From positions 4,216,001-4,280,000 of the forward strand of contig CP083650.1 in assembly GCA_020099315.1 (NCBI GenBank): a stretch of 64,000 nt of DNA, read 5' to 3'. The translations under genes and the position numbers were made by a program. Positions 1 to 9,106 of the stretch are shown in pieces (the stretch's first letter is position 1; every line of letters begins with the position of its first letter). The DNA comes from Citrobacter europaeus (GTDB lineage: Bacteria; Pseudomonadota; Gammaproteobacteria; Enterobacterales; Enterobacteriaceae). The notes beneath the pieces were generated by a model. The model was given only the letters and a program-made list of their open reading frames with translations, made no database searches and was not told where the DNA came from.

Positions 1-621
1 ACCCTGCCGCCGCGTCAGGTTGCGAACGGCGTCGTGGATGCCTTTGTGCATACCGTTGAGCAGTATGTGACTTATCCGGTAGACGGGAAAATTCAGGATC
101 GCTTTGCCGAAGGCATTCTGCTGACGCTAATAGAAGAAGGCCCGAAAGCATTGCAGGAGCCGGAAAACTACAACGTGCGTGCGAACGTCATGTGGGCGGC
201 GACCCAGGCGCTGAACGGCCTGATTGGCGCAGGCGTACCGCAGGACTGGGCAACACATATGCTGGGCCATGAACTGACCGCAATGCACGGTCTGGATCAT
301 GCTCAAACATTGGCCATCGTTCTGCCAGCGCTGTGGAATGAAAAACGCGACACCAAACGCGCCAAACTGCTGCAATACGCAGAGCGTATCTGGAATATCA
401 CCGAAGGTGATGATGACCAGCGCATTGACGCCGCTATTGCCGCAACTCGCGCTTTCTTCGAGCAAATGGGCGTACCGACTCGCCTGTCTGACTACGGCCT
501 GGACGGTAGCTCCATCCCGGCGTTGCTGGAAAAACTGCAAGCGCATGGCGGTACGAAACTGGGCGAACATCAGGACATTACGCTTGAGGTTAGCCGTCGG
601 ATTTACGAAGCGGCTCGCTAA
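1..621 (+). CDS. yqhD: NADPH-dependent aldehyde reductase YqhD, C-terminal part
   Basis: This is the last 206 codons of a cytoplasmic iron-type alcohol dehydrogenase that reduces short-chain and lipid-peroxidation aldehydes with NADPH. The frame is open from base 1, so the start lies outside the window. Assuming the usual 387 residues, the first visible codon is residue 182. That places the four known metal ligands exactly: Asp194 and His198 in the DAFVH segment, His267 in ATHML and His281 in GLDHAQ. The C-terminus ends in RRIYEAAR like the E. coli protein. dkgA follows on the same strand but is separated by a hairpin and an ERIC repeat. In E. coli the pair is activated by the upstream regulator YqhC, which is not visible here. 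Confidence 0.96.
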   Translation, partial: TLPPRQVANGVVDAFVHTVEQYVTYPVDGKIQDRFAEGILLTLIEEGPKALQEPENYNVRANVMWAATQALNGLIGAGVPQDWATHMLGHELTAMHGLDHAQTLAIVLPALWNEKRDTKRAKLLQYAERIWNITEGDDDQRIDAAIAATRAFFEQMGVPTRLSDYGLDGSSIPALLEKLQAHGGTKLGEHQDITLEVSRRIYEAAR

Positions 622-682
622 GGTTTTTTGACCTCCGCCTTTCGTTTTTGGGTATTTATACCAGGCTTAAGTCACATAAACC

Positions 683-704
683 TCACCGGGGCTTGCTCCG
701 GTGA
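683..704 (+). terminator. Stem-loop after yqhD
   Basis: A 7-bp perfect stem TCACCGG/CCGGTGA can be extended by a G-U and a G-C pair and lies about 60 bases after the yqhD stop. There is no clear T-run behind it, so it may be a weak terminator or an mRNA-stabilising hairpin. Confidence 0.4.
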
Positions 705-719
705 ACTCAATTTACACCC

Positions 720-829
720 AATCATTCATGATGCATCGAGGCGACAATTGAGTGAATCCCCGGTCACGTACATAAGTACGTGACCGGGGTAAACGCAAGC
801 AGCCAACAAAGAGGCAGCCTGAAGGATTA
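720..829 (+). repeat. ERIC element (copy 1)
   Basis: This 110-base palindromic repeat carries the ERIC core: GTGAATCCCC near 752, the central ACATAAGT and a GTGACCGGGG arm near 780. It aligns almost base for base with the reverse complement of the copy before dnaG, sharing AATCATTCA at one end and GAGGCAGC near the other. It fills most of the yqhD-dkgA gap and ends 16 bases before the dkgA start, just ahead of its ribosome binding site. Confidence 0.9.
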
Positions 830-845
830 AGTGTGGGGGGGAATT

Positions 846-1673
846 ATGACCGGTCCAACCATTATCAAACTACAGGATGGTAACGTCATGCCGCAACTGG
901 GCCTGGGGGTCTGGAAGGCAAGCAACGAAGAAGTCATCACCGCCATTCATAAAGCGCTGGAAGTCGGGTATCGCTCAATTGATACCGCTGCGGCGTACAA
1001 AAACGAAGAAGGTGTCGGCAAAGCAATACGCGATACTGGCGTACCGCGGGACGAGTTATTCATCACCACCAAGCTGTGGAATGATGATCAAAAACGCCCC
1101 CGGGAAGCCTTGCTCGAAAGCATGGAAAAACTCCAGCTTGATTACCTCGATCTGTACCTGATGCACTGGCCGGTTCCGGCGATCGACCACTACGTTGAAG
1201 CCTGGGAAAACATGATCGACCTGCAAAAAGAAGGTCTGATTAAGAGCATCGGCGTGTGCAATTTTCAGATCAATCATCTCCAGCGGCTGATGGATGAAAC
1301 CGGCGTACCTCCGGTGATTAACCAGATAGAACTTCATCCGCTGATGCAACAGCGCCAGCTTCATGCCTGGAACGCAACGCATAAAATCCAGACCGAATCC
1401 TGGAGCCCGCTGGCGCAGGGCGGGCAGGACGTCTTTGATCAAAAGATCATCCGTGACCTCGCTGAGAAATATGGTAAATCACCGGCGCAGATTGTCATCC
1501 GTTGGCATCTGGATAGCGGCCTGGTGGTTATTCCAAAATCGGTCACCCCAGCGCGTATCGCAGAAAACTTTAACGTCTGGGACTTCCGCCTGGATAAAGA
1601 AGAATTAGGCGAAATTGCGAAACTCGATCAAGGCAGACGGCTGGGACCAGACCCGGACCAGTTCGGCGGTTAA
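846..1673 (+). CDS. dkgA: 2,5-diketo-D-gluconate reductase A (aldo-keto reductase)
   Basis: This cytoplasmic NADPH-dependent aldo-keto reductase reduces 2,5-diketo-D-gluconate to 2-keto-L-gulonate and also methylglyoxal and beta-keto esters. The 275 residues match the usual length. Family motifs are visible in order: DTAAAYKNE with the catalytic Asp and Tyr, TTKLW with the Lys, and LMHWP with the His, then VIPKSVTPARIAENF, the NADPH-phosphate binding loop near the C-terminus. I chose the ATG at 846 because a GGGGGG run sits just upstream and MTGPTIIKLQDGN aligns with E. coli DkgA; a GTG five codons earlier is less likely. A strong terminator follows. Confidence 0.96.
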   Translation: MTGPTIIKLQDGNVMPQLGLGVWKASNEEVITAIHKALEVGYRSIDTAAAYKNEEGVGKAIRDTGVPRDELFITTKLWNDDQKRPREALLESMEKLQLDYLDLYLMHWPVPAIDHYVEAWENMIDLQKEGLIKSIGVCNFQINHLQRLMDETGVPPVINQIELHPLMQQRQLHAWNATHKIQTESWSPLAQGGQDVFDQKIIRDLAEKYGKSPAQIVIRWHLDSGLVVIPKSVTPARIAENFNVWDFRLDKEELGEIAKLDQGRRLGPDPDQFGG

Positions 1674-1685
1674 TCTCTTCTCTCC

Positions 1686-1712
1686 GGCCCGACACTCCCG
1701 TCGGGCCTTTCT
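1686..1712 (+). terminator. Rho-independent terminator of dkgA
   Basis: An 8-bp GC-rich stem GGCCCGAC/GTCGGGCC with a 6-base loop is followed by TTTCT, 12 bases after the dkgA stop. Confidence 0.85.
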
Positions 1713-1861
1713 GGCAATGAAATATCAGGAAACAATTAACACACATATATTGATGTATTTCTTGCAGTCTCTGGAGCAGCATTACGCAACATAACCTGTT
1801 AATTATTCAGTAAATATATTCACACCATGAATGTATTTATCACACCTATAGGTGCGTAACC

Positions 1862-3316
1862 GTGACTGAGAAAAAAATCAGCGGCGTCAAATGGCTCCCA
1901 TTAATTCTTATAACTCTTATTTCTGCTGGGCTGTGGCAGCTTACACCTCCAACAGGGTTAAGTGAGCCAGCCTGGCATTCGGCAATAATCTTCGTTGCTA
2001 CCATAGCCTCTATCGTGGCGAAAGTTTTACCCATCGGCGCAGTCGGCATTATTGGGATTACGGTTTTTGCGCTCGTCTATGCAGCCGGGGATAAAACCGC
2101 CAGCGGCGCTATCACCACCGCACTAAGTGAACTGAACAGTTCGCTTATCTGGCTTATCGTCGTGGCTTTTATGATTGCCTGCGGGTTTATCAAAACGGGC
2201 CTCGGACGACGTATTGCGCTACAAATGATCCGCCTGCTCGGCAAGCGCACGCTGGGACTCGCCTACGGTCTGGCCTTTGCCGATCTGATCCTCTCTCCCG
2301 CAATGCCGAGTAATACAGCACGCTGCGGCGGCGTCATCTATCCGATTGCCGACTCTCTGGCGCGCAGTTTCCATTCGAACCCGGAAGATGAGTCCCGCAG
2401 TAAAATCGGCACCTTTCTTATTACCTGTATTGGCAACGTTAACGACGTGACGGCAGCACTGTTTATGACCGGCTATACCGGTAACCTGCTGGCAGTAAAA
2501 CTGGCGGCCAACGCCGGGGTTACGCTGACTTGGGGCAGCTGGTTTATGGCGGCACTGCTGCCTTGTCTGGTCTCTTTGCTGCTGGTTCCATTACTGGTCT
2601 ACTGGATTGTGCGCCCGGAAATTAAACACACGCCGGATGCCCCGAACCTGGCGCGTAAAGAACTGGCGGAAATGGGCCGCATGTCACGCGGCGAATGGCT
2701 GATGCTGGCTACCGTCGGTGTGCTGCTGGTGCTGTGGATTTTTGGCGATACCTTAGGTGTCGATGCCACTACCGCCTCGTTCGTAGGACTGTCCATTTTA
2801 TTACTGAGCGGCGTGCTGAGCTGGGAAGATGTGAAAAGCGAGAAAGGCGCATGGGACACGCTGATTTGGTTTGCCGCGCTGCTGATGATGGCGAACCAGC
2901 TGAAAAAGCTGGGTTTCACCACCTGGTTTGGCAATCTGATCGGCGATAGCCTGAGCAGCACCATGCACGGAACCAGTTGGGTGATCGTCCTGCTGCTGCT
3001 GAATGCTGCCTACTTCTATACCCACTACTTTTTTGCCAGCGGTAATGCGCAGATAGCCGCGCTATACGCCGTTTTCCTCGGCGTCGGTTTGCATCTGAAT
3101 ATTCCCGCGGCCCCCACGGCGTTAATGCTGGCCTTCACCAGCAGTTTGTACTGCTCGCTCACCCAATACACTCACGCTCGCGGTCCAATTCTGTTTGGCG
3201 CAGGGTACGTTCCAACGGGCGTCTGGTGGCGCACTGGCTTTATCATCAGCCTGTTTAACCAGGCGGTCTTTATTACCGTGGGCCTGATGTGGTGGAAGGT
3301 GTTGGGTCTGTACTAA
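1862..3316 (+). CDS. DASS-family anion/dicarboxylate transporter
   Basis: This 484-residue, very hydrophobic inner-membrane protein has about a dozen predicted membrane segments. It belongs to the divalent anion:Na+ symporter / CitT group and is a paralogue of TtdT at 54.3 kb: both carry GLGRRIA, a PSNTAR/PSNSAR substrate-site loop and WFGxL near the second inverted half. By family it would move a di- or tricarboxylate, but the substrate cannot be read from the sequence. The start is a GTG, with a weak AGGTG-like Shine-Dalgarno about 8 bases upstream. A HIT-family gene follows after 43 bases with its own strong ribosome binding site and is probably co-transcribed. In E. coli K-12 yqhGH occupy this place. 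Confidence 0.85.
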   Translation: MTEKKISGVKWLPLILITLISAGLWQLTPPTGLSEPAWHSAIIFVATIASIVAKVLPIGAVGIIGITVFALVYAAGDKTASGAITTALSELNSSLIWLIVVAFMIACGFIKTGLGRRIALQMIRLLGKRTLGLAYGLAFADLILSPAMPSNTARCGGVIYPIADSLARSFHSNPEDESRSKIGTFLITCIGNVNDVTAALFMTGYTGNLLAVKLAANAGVTLTWGSWFMAALLPCLVSLLLVPLLVYWIVRPEIKHTPDAPNLARKELAEMGRMSRGEWLMLATVGVLLVLWIFGDTLGVDATTASFVGLSILLLSGVLSWEDVKSEKGAWDTLIWFAALLMMANQLKKLGFTTWFGNLIGDSLSSTMHGTSWVIVLLLLNAAYFYTHYFFASGNAQIAALYAVFLGVGLHLNIPAAPTALMLAFTSSLYCSLTQYTHARGPILFGAGYVPTGVWWRTGFIISLFNQAVFITVGLMWWKVLGLY

Positions 3317-3359
3317 ACTGACTGCGTCCCAACAAAATACCTTACTACGGAGAAAAGGA

Positions 3360-3815
3360 ATGACCTGTATTTTCTGTCAAATTGTTGAAGGCAAAGCGCC
3401 CTGCCATAAGGTCTGGGAAGACGAGCATCACCTGGCTTTTCTGTCGATTTTCCCGAACACCGACGGTTTTACCGTGGTGATCCCGAAAAAGCATTACCCC
3501 AGCTATGCCTTCGATATGCCGCCGCAGGCGTTGGCTGACCTGATGCTGGCAACCCAAAAAGTGGCTAAGAAACTGGATAAGGCTTTCCCGGACGTCAGCC
3601 GTACGGGGATGTTTTTCGAAGGTTTCGGCGTAGACCATGTGCACAGTAAATTAAGCCCCATGCACGGTACTGGCGATTTAACCCACTGGAAACCGATTGA
3701 AGCGCGGCAGAACAAATTTTTCGAGCAGTATGAAGGGTATCTGTCGTCACACGATCATGAACGGGCGGATGATGCAAAACTGGCCGCATTAGCGGCCAGA
3801 ATTCGTGAGGCGTAA
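3360..3815 (+). CDS. HIT-family protein
   Basis: This small cytoplasmic protein of 151 residues has the histidine-triad fold: the N-terminal CIFCQIVEG, a central FTVVIPKKHYP strand and a C-terminal VDHVHSKLSP motif. HIT proteins hydrolyse or transfer nucleotides from nucleoside phosphoramidates and dinucleotides through the central His. Here the first and central His of the triad are present, but the third is replaced by Lys, so its activity may differ from HinT. The ATG has a good GGAGAAAAGGA site. Its tight coupling to the carboxylate transporter is the only functional context; the substrate is unknown. Confidence 0.8.
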   Translation: MTCIFCQIVEGKAPCHKVWEDEHHLAFLSIFPNTDGFTVVIPKKHYPSYAFDMPPQALADLMLATQKVAKKLDKAFPDVSRTGMFFEGFGVDHVHSKLSPMHGTGDLTHWKPIEARQNKFFEQYEGYLSSHDHERADDAKLAALAARIREA

Positions 3816-3832
3816 GTACTGAGTCTCTCTAC

Positions 3833-3912
3833 TGGATGGCGGCGCAAGCCACTTACCCGGCCTACAAAATCGTGCTATTCGTAGGCCTGATAAGTATTTC
3901 ACTACCGGGCAA
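3833..3912. repeat. REP/BIME-like intergenic repeat
   Basis: This palindromic stretch with GGCCTAC and GTAGGCC arms (3859-3887) and ACCGGG-type REP sequence lies between the converging HIT gene and ygiQ. Confidence 0.6.
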
Positions 3913-3918
3913 GACGGA

Positions 3919-6090
3919 TTAGCGCCCCGCAACTTTCCCACGTTTTTTGTTCGCGGCAGGCGTCTGGCGCTGATGCGCCACTGGCGTATGTTTAGTCAAC
4001 GCCGGACGAGTATGACGGTTCTGACGACGTGCTTCGCGCATCTCTTCCAGCGTAGGCGCCGGAACCAGACATTCGCGACGACCACCGATCAGATGCTTTT
4101 TACCCATATCTTCCAGCGCCTGGCGGATTAACGGCCAGTTGGCTGGATCGTGGTAACGCAGCAGGGCTTTATGCAGACGACGCTGCTTATCACCTTTCGG
4201 CACCACCACGTCTTCACTCTTATAACCAATTTTACCCAGCGGGTTTTTCCCGGTGTAATACATGGTTGTGGAGTTCGCCAGCGGCGATGGGTAGAAGTTC
4301 TGCACCTGATCGAGGCGGAAACGACGTTGTTTCAGCCACAGCGCCAGATTCACCATATCCTCGTCACGCGTACCCGGGTGCGCGGAAATAAAGTACGGGA
4401 TCAGGTACTGTTCTTTACCCGCCTGTTTAGAGTAGGTATCGAACAATTCCTTAAAGCGATCGTAGCTGCCCATCCCCGGCTTCATCATCTTCGACAGCGG
4501 GCCTTCTTCAGTATGCTCTGGCGCAATCTTCAGATAGCCGCCAACGTGATGGGTCGCCAGCTCTTTGATATAACGCGGATCTTCAACCGCGATGTCATAG
4601 CGTACACCGGAAGCGATGAGGATCTTTTTAATACCTTTCAAATCACGCGCACGGCGATAAAGGTTAATCGTCGGTTCGTGGTTGGTATCCATATGCGGAC
4701 AAATATCCGGATAGACGCATGACAGACGACGGCAGGTCTGCTCCGCACGCGGTGACTTACAGCGCAGCATATACATGTTCGCCGTTGGGCCACCGAGATC
4801 GGAAATCACGCCGGTAAAGCCCGGAACGGTGTCGCGAATGGCTTCGATTTCATTGATGATCGAGTCTTCAGAGCGGCTCTGGATGATGCGGCCTTCGTGC
4901 TCGGTGATCGAACAGAACGAACAGCCGCCAAAGCAGCCACGCATAATGTTGATCGAGAAGCGGATCATCTCATAGGCCGGAATACGGCTGTCGCCATACG
5001 CCGGATGCGGCACGCGCTTGTAAGGCAGCGCAAAGACGCTGTCCATCTCTTCGGTAGAGAGCGGAATGGCTGGCGGGTTGATCCAGATGTAGCGATCGCC
5101 ATGCTTTTGCATCAGCGCGCGCGCGCAGCCTGGGTTGGTTTCGTGGTGCAGGATACGCGACGCATGCGCATACAGCACTTTGTCGCCCTTCACTTTTTCG
5201 AAGGACGGCAGCAGCACGTAGGTTTTTTCCCACGGTTTCGGTCGTGGCGGCTGTACGGTTACCGCTTTCGCTTCCTGTTTTTTCGGGGCGACAGGTTTGT
5301 TGTCGGCACACGGCAAATCTTCGCCGTACGGATGTGGAATCGGGTCAATCTTGCCCGGCGTGTCGAGACGCGTGGAGTCCACCCCACTCCAGCCCGGCAG
5401 CGCTTCTTTAACCATAATCGCGGTGTTACGCACGTCGCGGATCTGATCGATAGTTTCACCCATCGCCAGACGATGTGCCACTTCCACCAGCGGACGTTCG
5501 CCGTTGCCGAACATCAGCATGTCGGCTTTGGAATCCACCAGAACGGAGCGACGAACGGTATCAGACCAGTAGTCATAGTGCGCGGTACGGCGCAGGCTGG
5601 CCTCAATGCCGCCGAGAATAACCGGCACATCTTTCCATGCTTCCTTACAGCGCTGGGTATAAACCAGCGTGGCGCGGTCCGGGCGTTTGCCTGCCACGTT
5701 GTCTGGCGTGTAAGCATCGTCATGGCGCAGTCGGCGATCGGCGGTATAACGGTTGATCATCGAATCCATGTTGCCTGCGGTCACACCAAAGAACAGGTTC
5801 GGTTTACCCAAACGCATAAAATCGTCTTTGTTGTTCCACTCCGGCTGGGCGATAATCCCAACGCGAAAGCCCTGCGCTTCCAGCATACGGCCGCAAATTG
5901 CCATGCCAAAGCTGGGATGGTCGACGTATGCATCGCCGGTAACCAGAATGATGTCGCAGCTATCCCAGCCAAGTTGGTCCATTTCGTCACGTGACATCGG
6001 CAAAAACGGTGCCGGGCCAAAACAGGCAGCCCAGTACTGCGGCCAGGAGAAAAGGTCTCTGTCCGGCTGGATCAGGGATATTGCGCTCAT
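3919..6090 (-). CDS. ygiQ: YgiQ family radical SAM protein
   Basis: This 723-residue protein belongs to the UPF0313/YgiQ family. It has an N-terminal YgiQ domain, a radical SAM core with the [4Fe-4S]-binding CFGGCSFC (CxxxCxxC) at about residue 380, and a basic, low-complexity C-terminal tail rich in Arg, Lys and Gln. The family is expected to cleave S-adenosylmethionine to a radical, but its substrate is not established. Length and sequence match E. coli YgiQ (about 739 residues). The ATG has a GGAAG site upstream. A large open frame on the opposite strand inside it is a coding shadow. Confidence 0.93.
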   Translation of the reverse strand: MSAISLIQPDRDLFSWPQYWAACFGPAPFLPMSRDEMDQLGWDSCDIILVTGDAYVDHPSFGMAICGRMLEAQGFRVGIIAQPEWNNKDDFMRLGKPNLFFGVTAGNMDSMINRYTADRRLRHDDAYTPDNVAGKRPDRATLVYTQRCKEAWKDVPVILGGIEASLRRTAHYDYWSDTVRRSVLVDSKADMLMFGNGERPLVEVAHRLAMGETIDQIRDVRNTAIMVKEALPGWSGVDSTRLDTPGKIDPIPHPYGEDLPCADNKPVAPKKQEAKAVTVQPPRPKPWEKTYVLLPSFEKVKGDKVLYAHASRILHHETNPGCARALMQKHGDRYIWINPPAIPLSTEEMDSVFALPYKRVPHPAYGDSRIPAYEMIRFSINIMRGCFGGCSFCSITEHEGRIIQSRSEDSIINEIEAIRDTVPGFTGVISDLGGPTANMYMLRCKSPRAEQTCRRLSCVYPDICPHMDTNHEPTINLYRRARDLKGIKKILIASGVRYDIAVEDPRYIKELATHHVGGYLKIAPEHTEEGPLSKMMKPGMGSYDRFKELFDTYSKQAGKEQYLIPYFISAHPGTRDEDMVNLALWLKQRRFRLDQVQNFYPSPLANSTTMYYTGKNPLGKIGYKSEDVVVPKGDKQRRLHKALLRYHDPANWPLIRQALEDMGKKHLIGGRRECLVPAPTLEEMREARRQNRHTRPALTKHTPVAHQRQTPAANKKRGKVAGR

Positions 6091-6181
6091 AGTGCTTCCA
6101 AAAATGGTAAAAAAATAATCAAAGGCCGGGGATTATAAGCCGGAATGCAATAGAGATCGAAAGATTATGAGCGCTGAAGCA

Positions 6182-7573
6182 TTATTTTCCCGCACCGCAA
6201 ACTTCGTCTATTCGCGCTTTGCCATCAAAAACAGAAGACTCGCCAATATACTGCCTGAAAGCATCGCGAAGTTCCGTACAAGAAATCCCTCCTGCATGTA
6301 GCGCGCTCACGACCTGCGATCCCTTATCTTCAGTGTAAAAACCGTGCGCCAGTTGGTTATCAGAGTAAGGCGCTTTACGCTCCAGTATGTCGCGAATAAC
6401 AAGGGTAAGGACTTGCGGATCTCCATTACTGTAGCCCCTCGCACGGTCGATGGCCTCTTCCAGCACCTTATTGTTCCCATCGCGGTCGTCAAAATCCGTC
6501 CATTGTACGACGTCTTTGTCCAGAATGGCCTGAATCACCGGACGCGGCGCATACTCCACCAAATACTTCAAAAGCTGGTCGCGATAGTCGGAGTCGGTTT
6601 CCGCCTTCAGGATAGCGGGCGTAGCGGCAATATCATCCGCGATCGTGACATCTCCTGACAACGCTCTGGCCTGGAGCTGGTACATCCGCTTTATCGGTTG
6701 ACGATGATTCCACAGAAACTGCGTCAGTTCAGCATCGCCTTCTTTGAGTATCCTGCGGTAAACCTCATCATTTAATAACGATGGCATGTGGCGTAATAAG
6801 ACCGTTGCCATTGCAAAATAGCGCTGTTTTTGTTCGGTCGTTGGTATAGCAGAAAAATAAACATTATTGCTTAATGGGTTATCCTCCATCAGCGCTTCCC
6901 GATTGCGAGCAGCCTGTTCGGAATCACCTGACAATAATTCACTGAAAACCTTCAGCGCGGTCTTATTCTGGCTATTAACCGCCTGGGTCAGTGGCGATAC
7001 ATAAGGGTAGCCCGCGTTATCAAAAGGATTAGCCCCACTGGCGATTAAAATCCTGAACGTTGACTCCGGCATATCTTGTTCATATGCCGAATAAGAAAGC
7101 ATTTTCTGACGGAAAGCGGGATCGCTTAACTGGTTTTTAAAGCTATCACTGGCCTGATGCAGCGTATAGAGTTGATTAATATCTCGCGCGCGCTGGAAAT
7201 CTACATAAAGCTGCGGCTCCAGTTGATTCTGACATACGAAAAAAATGGCTATGGCGACAAGATGGCCGCCAACCGAAGAACCGAGCAGTGTTTTTCCTTT
7301 GTACAGCAACCAAAAAGCCAGTATTCCAGCAAGTATCGCAGGGGAAACGATCAAAAGAATACGCGAGTTTAATTCGTCGCCATAAAAAGTAAAAACGCCC
7401 CACAGCGATAGCAAAGCGACGCACTGTGGTAATACCAGCCATAGCAGGATATGACGACTGGTGAGATTTTTAAAACTGGAGCAAATCAACACCAAAATAG
7501 CGATGCCTGCTATTACAGGCATCGCCATCATCAAAAAAAATACAATAAGGTCATACCAGGTAAAACTAATCAT
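6182..7573 (-). CDS. Uncharacterised membrane protein with ankyrin-like repeats
   Basis: I do not recognise this 463-residue protein. The first 115 residues hold four hydrophobic segments (about 8-30, 40-63, 71-91 and 97-115), and the rest is soluble. The soluble part contains degenerate ankyrin-like units: one reads LIASGANPF, then SPLTQAV and an ALKVFSELL helix (about residues 175-215), and a second has DDRDGNNKVLEEAIDRA (about 370-390). This suggests a membrane-anchored protein-binding scaffold on one face of the inner membrane. The start ATG has an AAGGA site 8 bases upstream. It lies between ftsP and ygiQ on the same strand, where E. coli K-12 has no such gene, and is AT-richer than its neighbours. 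Function is unknown. Confidence 0.7.
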   Translation of the reverse strand: MISFTWYDLIVFFLMMAMPVIAGIAILVLICSSFKNLTSRHILLWLVLPQCVALLSLWGVFTFYGDELNSRILLIVSPAILAGILAFWLLYKGKTLLGSSVGGHLVAIAIFFVCQNQLEPQLYVDFQRARDINQLYTLHQASDSFKNQLSDPAFRQKMLSYSAYEQDMPESTFRILIASGANPFDNAGYPYVSPLTQAVNSQNKTALKVFSELLSGDSEQAARNREALMEDNPLSNNVYFSAIPTTEQKQRYFAMATVLLRHMPSLLNDEVYRRILKEGDAELTQFLWNHRQPIKRMYQLQARALSGDVTIADDIAATPAILKAETDSDYRDQLLKYLVEYAPRPVIQAILDKDVVQWTDFDDRDGNNKVLEEAIDRARGYSNGDPQVLTLVIRDILERKAPYSDNQLAHGFYTEDKGSQVVSALHAGGISCTELRDAFRQYIGESSVFDGKARIDEVCGAGK

Positions 7574-7622
7574 CGTTGCATCCTTTGCAATAAAACGAAT
7601 CCATGCGATATCAATAAATTAG

Positions 7623-9035
7623 CTACGGCGCCGGATTCACCAATATCTGACCGATCGAGCCCCGGTCCGCCATTTCCAGCGTCTGGCTGTTAAAGTAGAA
7701 CGGGAAATGAGCCCAGGAAGGTTGTCCGTAGTAAACCAGTAATTCAACCTGACCGTCGACCCAGACGGTATCTTTCCAGCCTCTGTCTTCCGGGAACGGC
7801 ATCGCGCCATTCACATTACGGATCAGGAACGAGACGCCTTCAATATGGAAAGACTGAGGCATATCCGCCCTTACCGTCCAGCGCTCCCAGGAGCCCTGCT
7901 GGGCGGTAATATCCATACGGTTGACGTCCCACAGTTGACCGTTAATGCCAGGATCGTCATCCAGGCTGATATCACGGCTGCGAATCGGCGAACCGCTGAG
8001 GATTTCAGTTGGCAGCAGACGCATTGGCAGGCTATCAGTCACCAGTGGCAGAAGACCTGTCGGGCGCAACGTCAGTACCAGCGTGGAGATGAGAATACTG
8101 GAAGGCTCAAAGAATCCGCGGATCCTGTCGACAATGCTGGCCGCCTCACCGCAGGTGATAGAGACCTCATTTCCGTTAGTCATATCCACCAGAATCTCAC
8201 GGCGCTCGCCCGGCGCCAGCGAGAGCTGCTTCACCGAAACCGGCGCAGGTAAAAAACCCTGATCGCTGGAAATCACATGCAGCGGACGGCCATCGCTCAT
8301 TTGCAGCTGGTAACGACGCGAGTTTGAGGCGTTCAGCAAGCGCAAACGCACCCAGCCGCGGGAGACTTCGACATACGGGCTTTGCGCCCCGTTGACCAGT
8401 AACGTATCGCCAACAAAACCACCGCTACCGGGCTCGCTGTATTCCGGCGTGCCAAAGTTGTCCAGGCGCTTGTCCTGGATAATGATCGGAAAATCATCCA
8501 CGCCATAGTGGTTTGGAATAGACAGTGACTTACTCACTTCATCTTCAACCAGCCACATCCCGGCAAGACCGTTGTAAACCTGCTGGGCGGTACGATTTGG
8601 CGTATTGGCGTGATACCACAACGTGGCGGCATTCTGGCGAATCGGCAGCACTGGCGCCCAGTCCGCATTAGGAGACATCATACGCGCCGGGCCGCCCATC
8701 AGCGGGCCGGGCACCTGTAGTCCGGCGACGGTCATTGAGACATTTTCAGTCAAACGGTTGCTGTAGATAAGCTTGACGTCATCCCCTTTCCAGACGCGGA
8801 TCGTCGGTCCCAGGTAGCGGCCGTTAACCCCCCAGACAGGCGCGCGGGTGCCTTGCGTAAAGGACCAGTGCGCGCGTTGCAGCGTCATAAATAGCGGCTG
8901 TCCCCGACGGGACTCCAGCAGCGGAGGCACGGGTAACGGTTGTTGCTGACCGGCAGCATTAGCCTTCAGCGGAACAGCACCTGCACACAGTGCGATCCCC
9001 GATGCCTGAATGAACTGACGCCGACTGAATGACAT
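7623..9035 (-). CDS. ftsP: Cell division protein FtsP (SufI)
   Basis: This 470-residue periplasmic protein is a multicopper-oxidase-like cupredoxin that has lost its copper sites and stabilises the divisome under stress. It starts with a Tat signal: SRRQFIQASG, a short hydrophobic stretch, then cleavage after about residue 27 (ANA-A). Cupredoxin landmarks such as TLWYHANTPN and LAGMWLVEDE remain, but the HxH copper ligand pairs of true multicopper oxidases are missing. Length equals E. coli FtsP. The ATG is preceded by GGAG at 5-base spacing. plsC lies directly upstream on the same strand. Confidence 0.95.
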   Translation of the reverse strand: MSFSRRQFIQASGIALCAGAVPLKANAAGQQQPLPVPPLLESRRGQPLFMTLQRAHWSFTQGTRAPVWGVNGRYLGPTIRVWKGDDVKLIYSNRLTENVSMTVAGLQVPGPLMGGPARMMSPNADWAPVLPIRQNAATLWYHANTPNRTAQQVYNGLAGMWLVEDEVSKSLSIPNHYGVDDFPIIIQDKRLDNFGTPEYSEPGSGGFVGDTLLVNGAQSPYVEVSRGWVRLRLLNASNSRRYQLQMSDGRPLHVISSDQGFLPAPVSVKQLSLAPGERREILVDMTNGNEVSITCGEAASIVDRIRGFFEPSSILISTLVLTLRPTGLLPLVTDSLPMRLLPTEILSGSPIRSRDISLDDDPGINGQLWDVNRMDITAQQGSWERWTVRADMPQSFHIEGVSFLIRNVNGAMPFPEDRGWKDTVWVDGQVELLVYYGQPSWAHFPFYFNSQTLEMADRGSIGQILVNPAP

Positions 9036-9106
9036 ATAAACTCCATGAAAAACTGGCGATTAACACGCAGGAAATCTTTTCCTGTAAAAAACCCGAATTG
9101 CGCGGA

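Noticed and set aside
4897..5994. 365-codon open frame opposite ygiQ
   Set aside because: It is a GC-driven shadow with Arg/His-rich low-complexity translation and no family resemblance.
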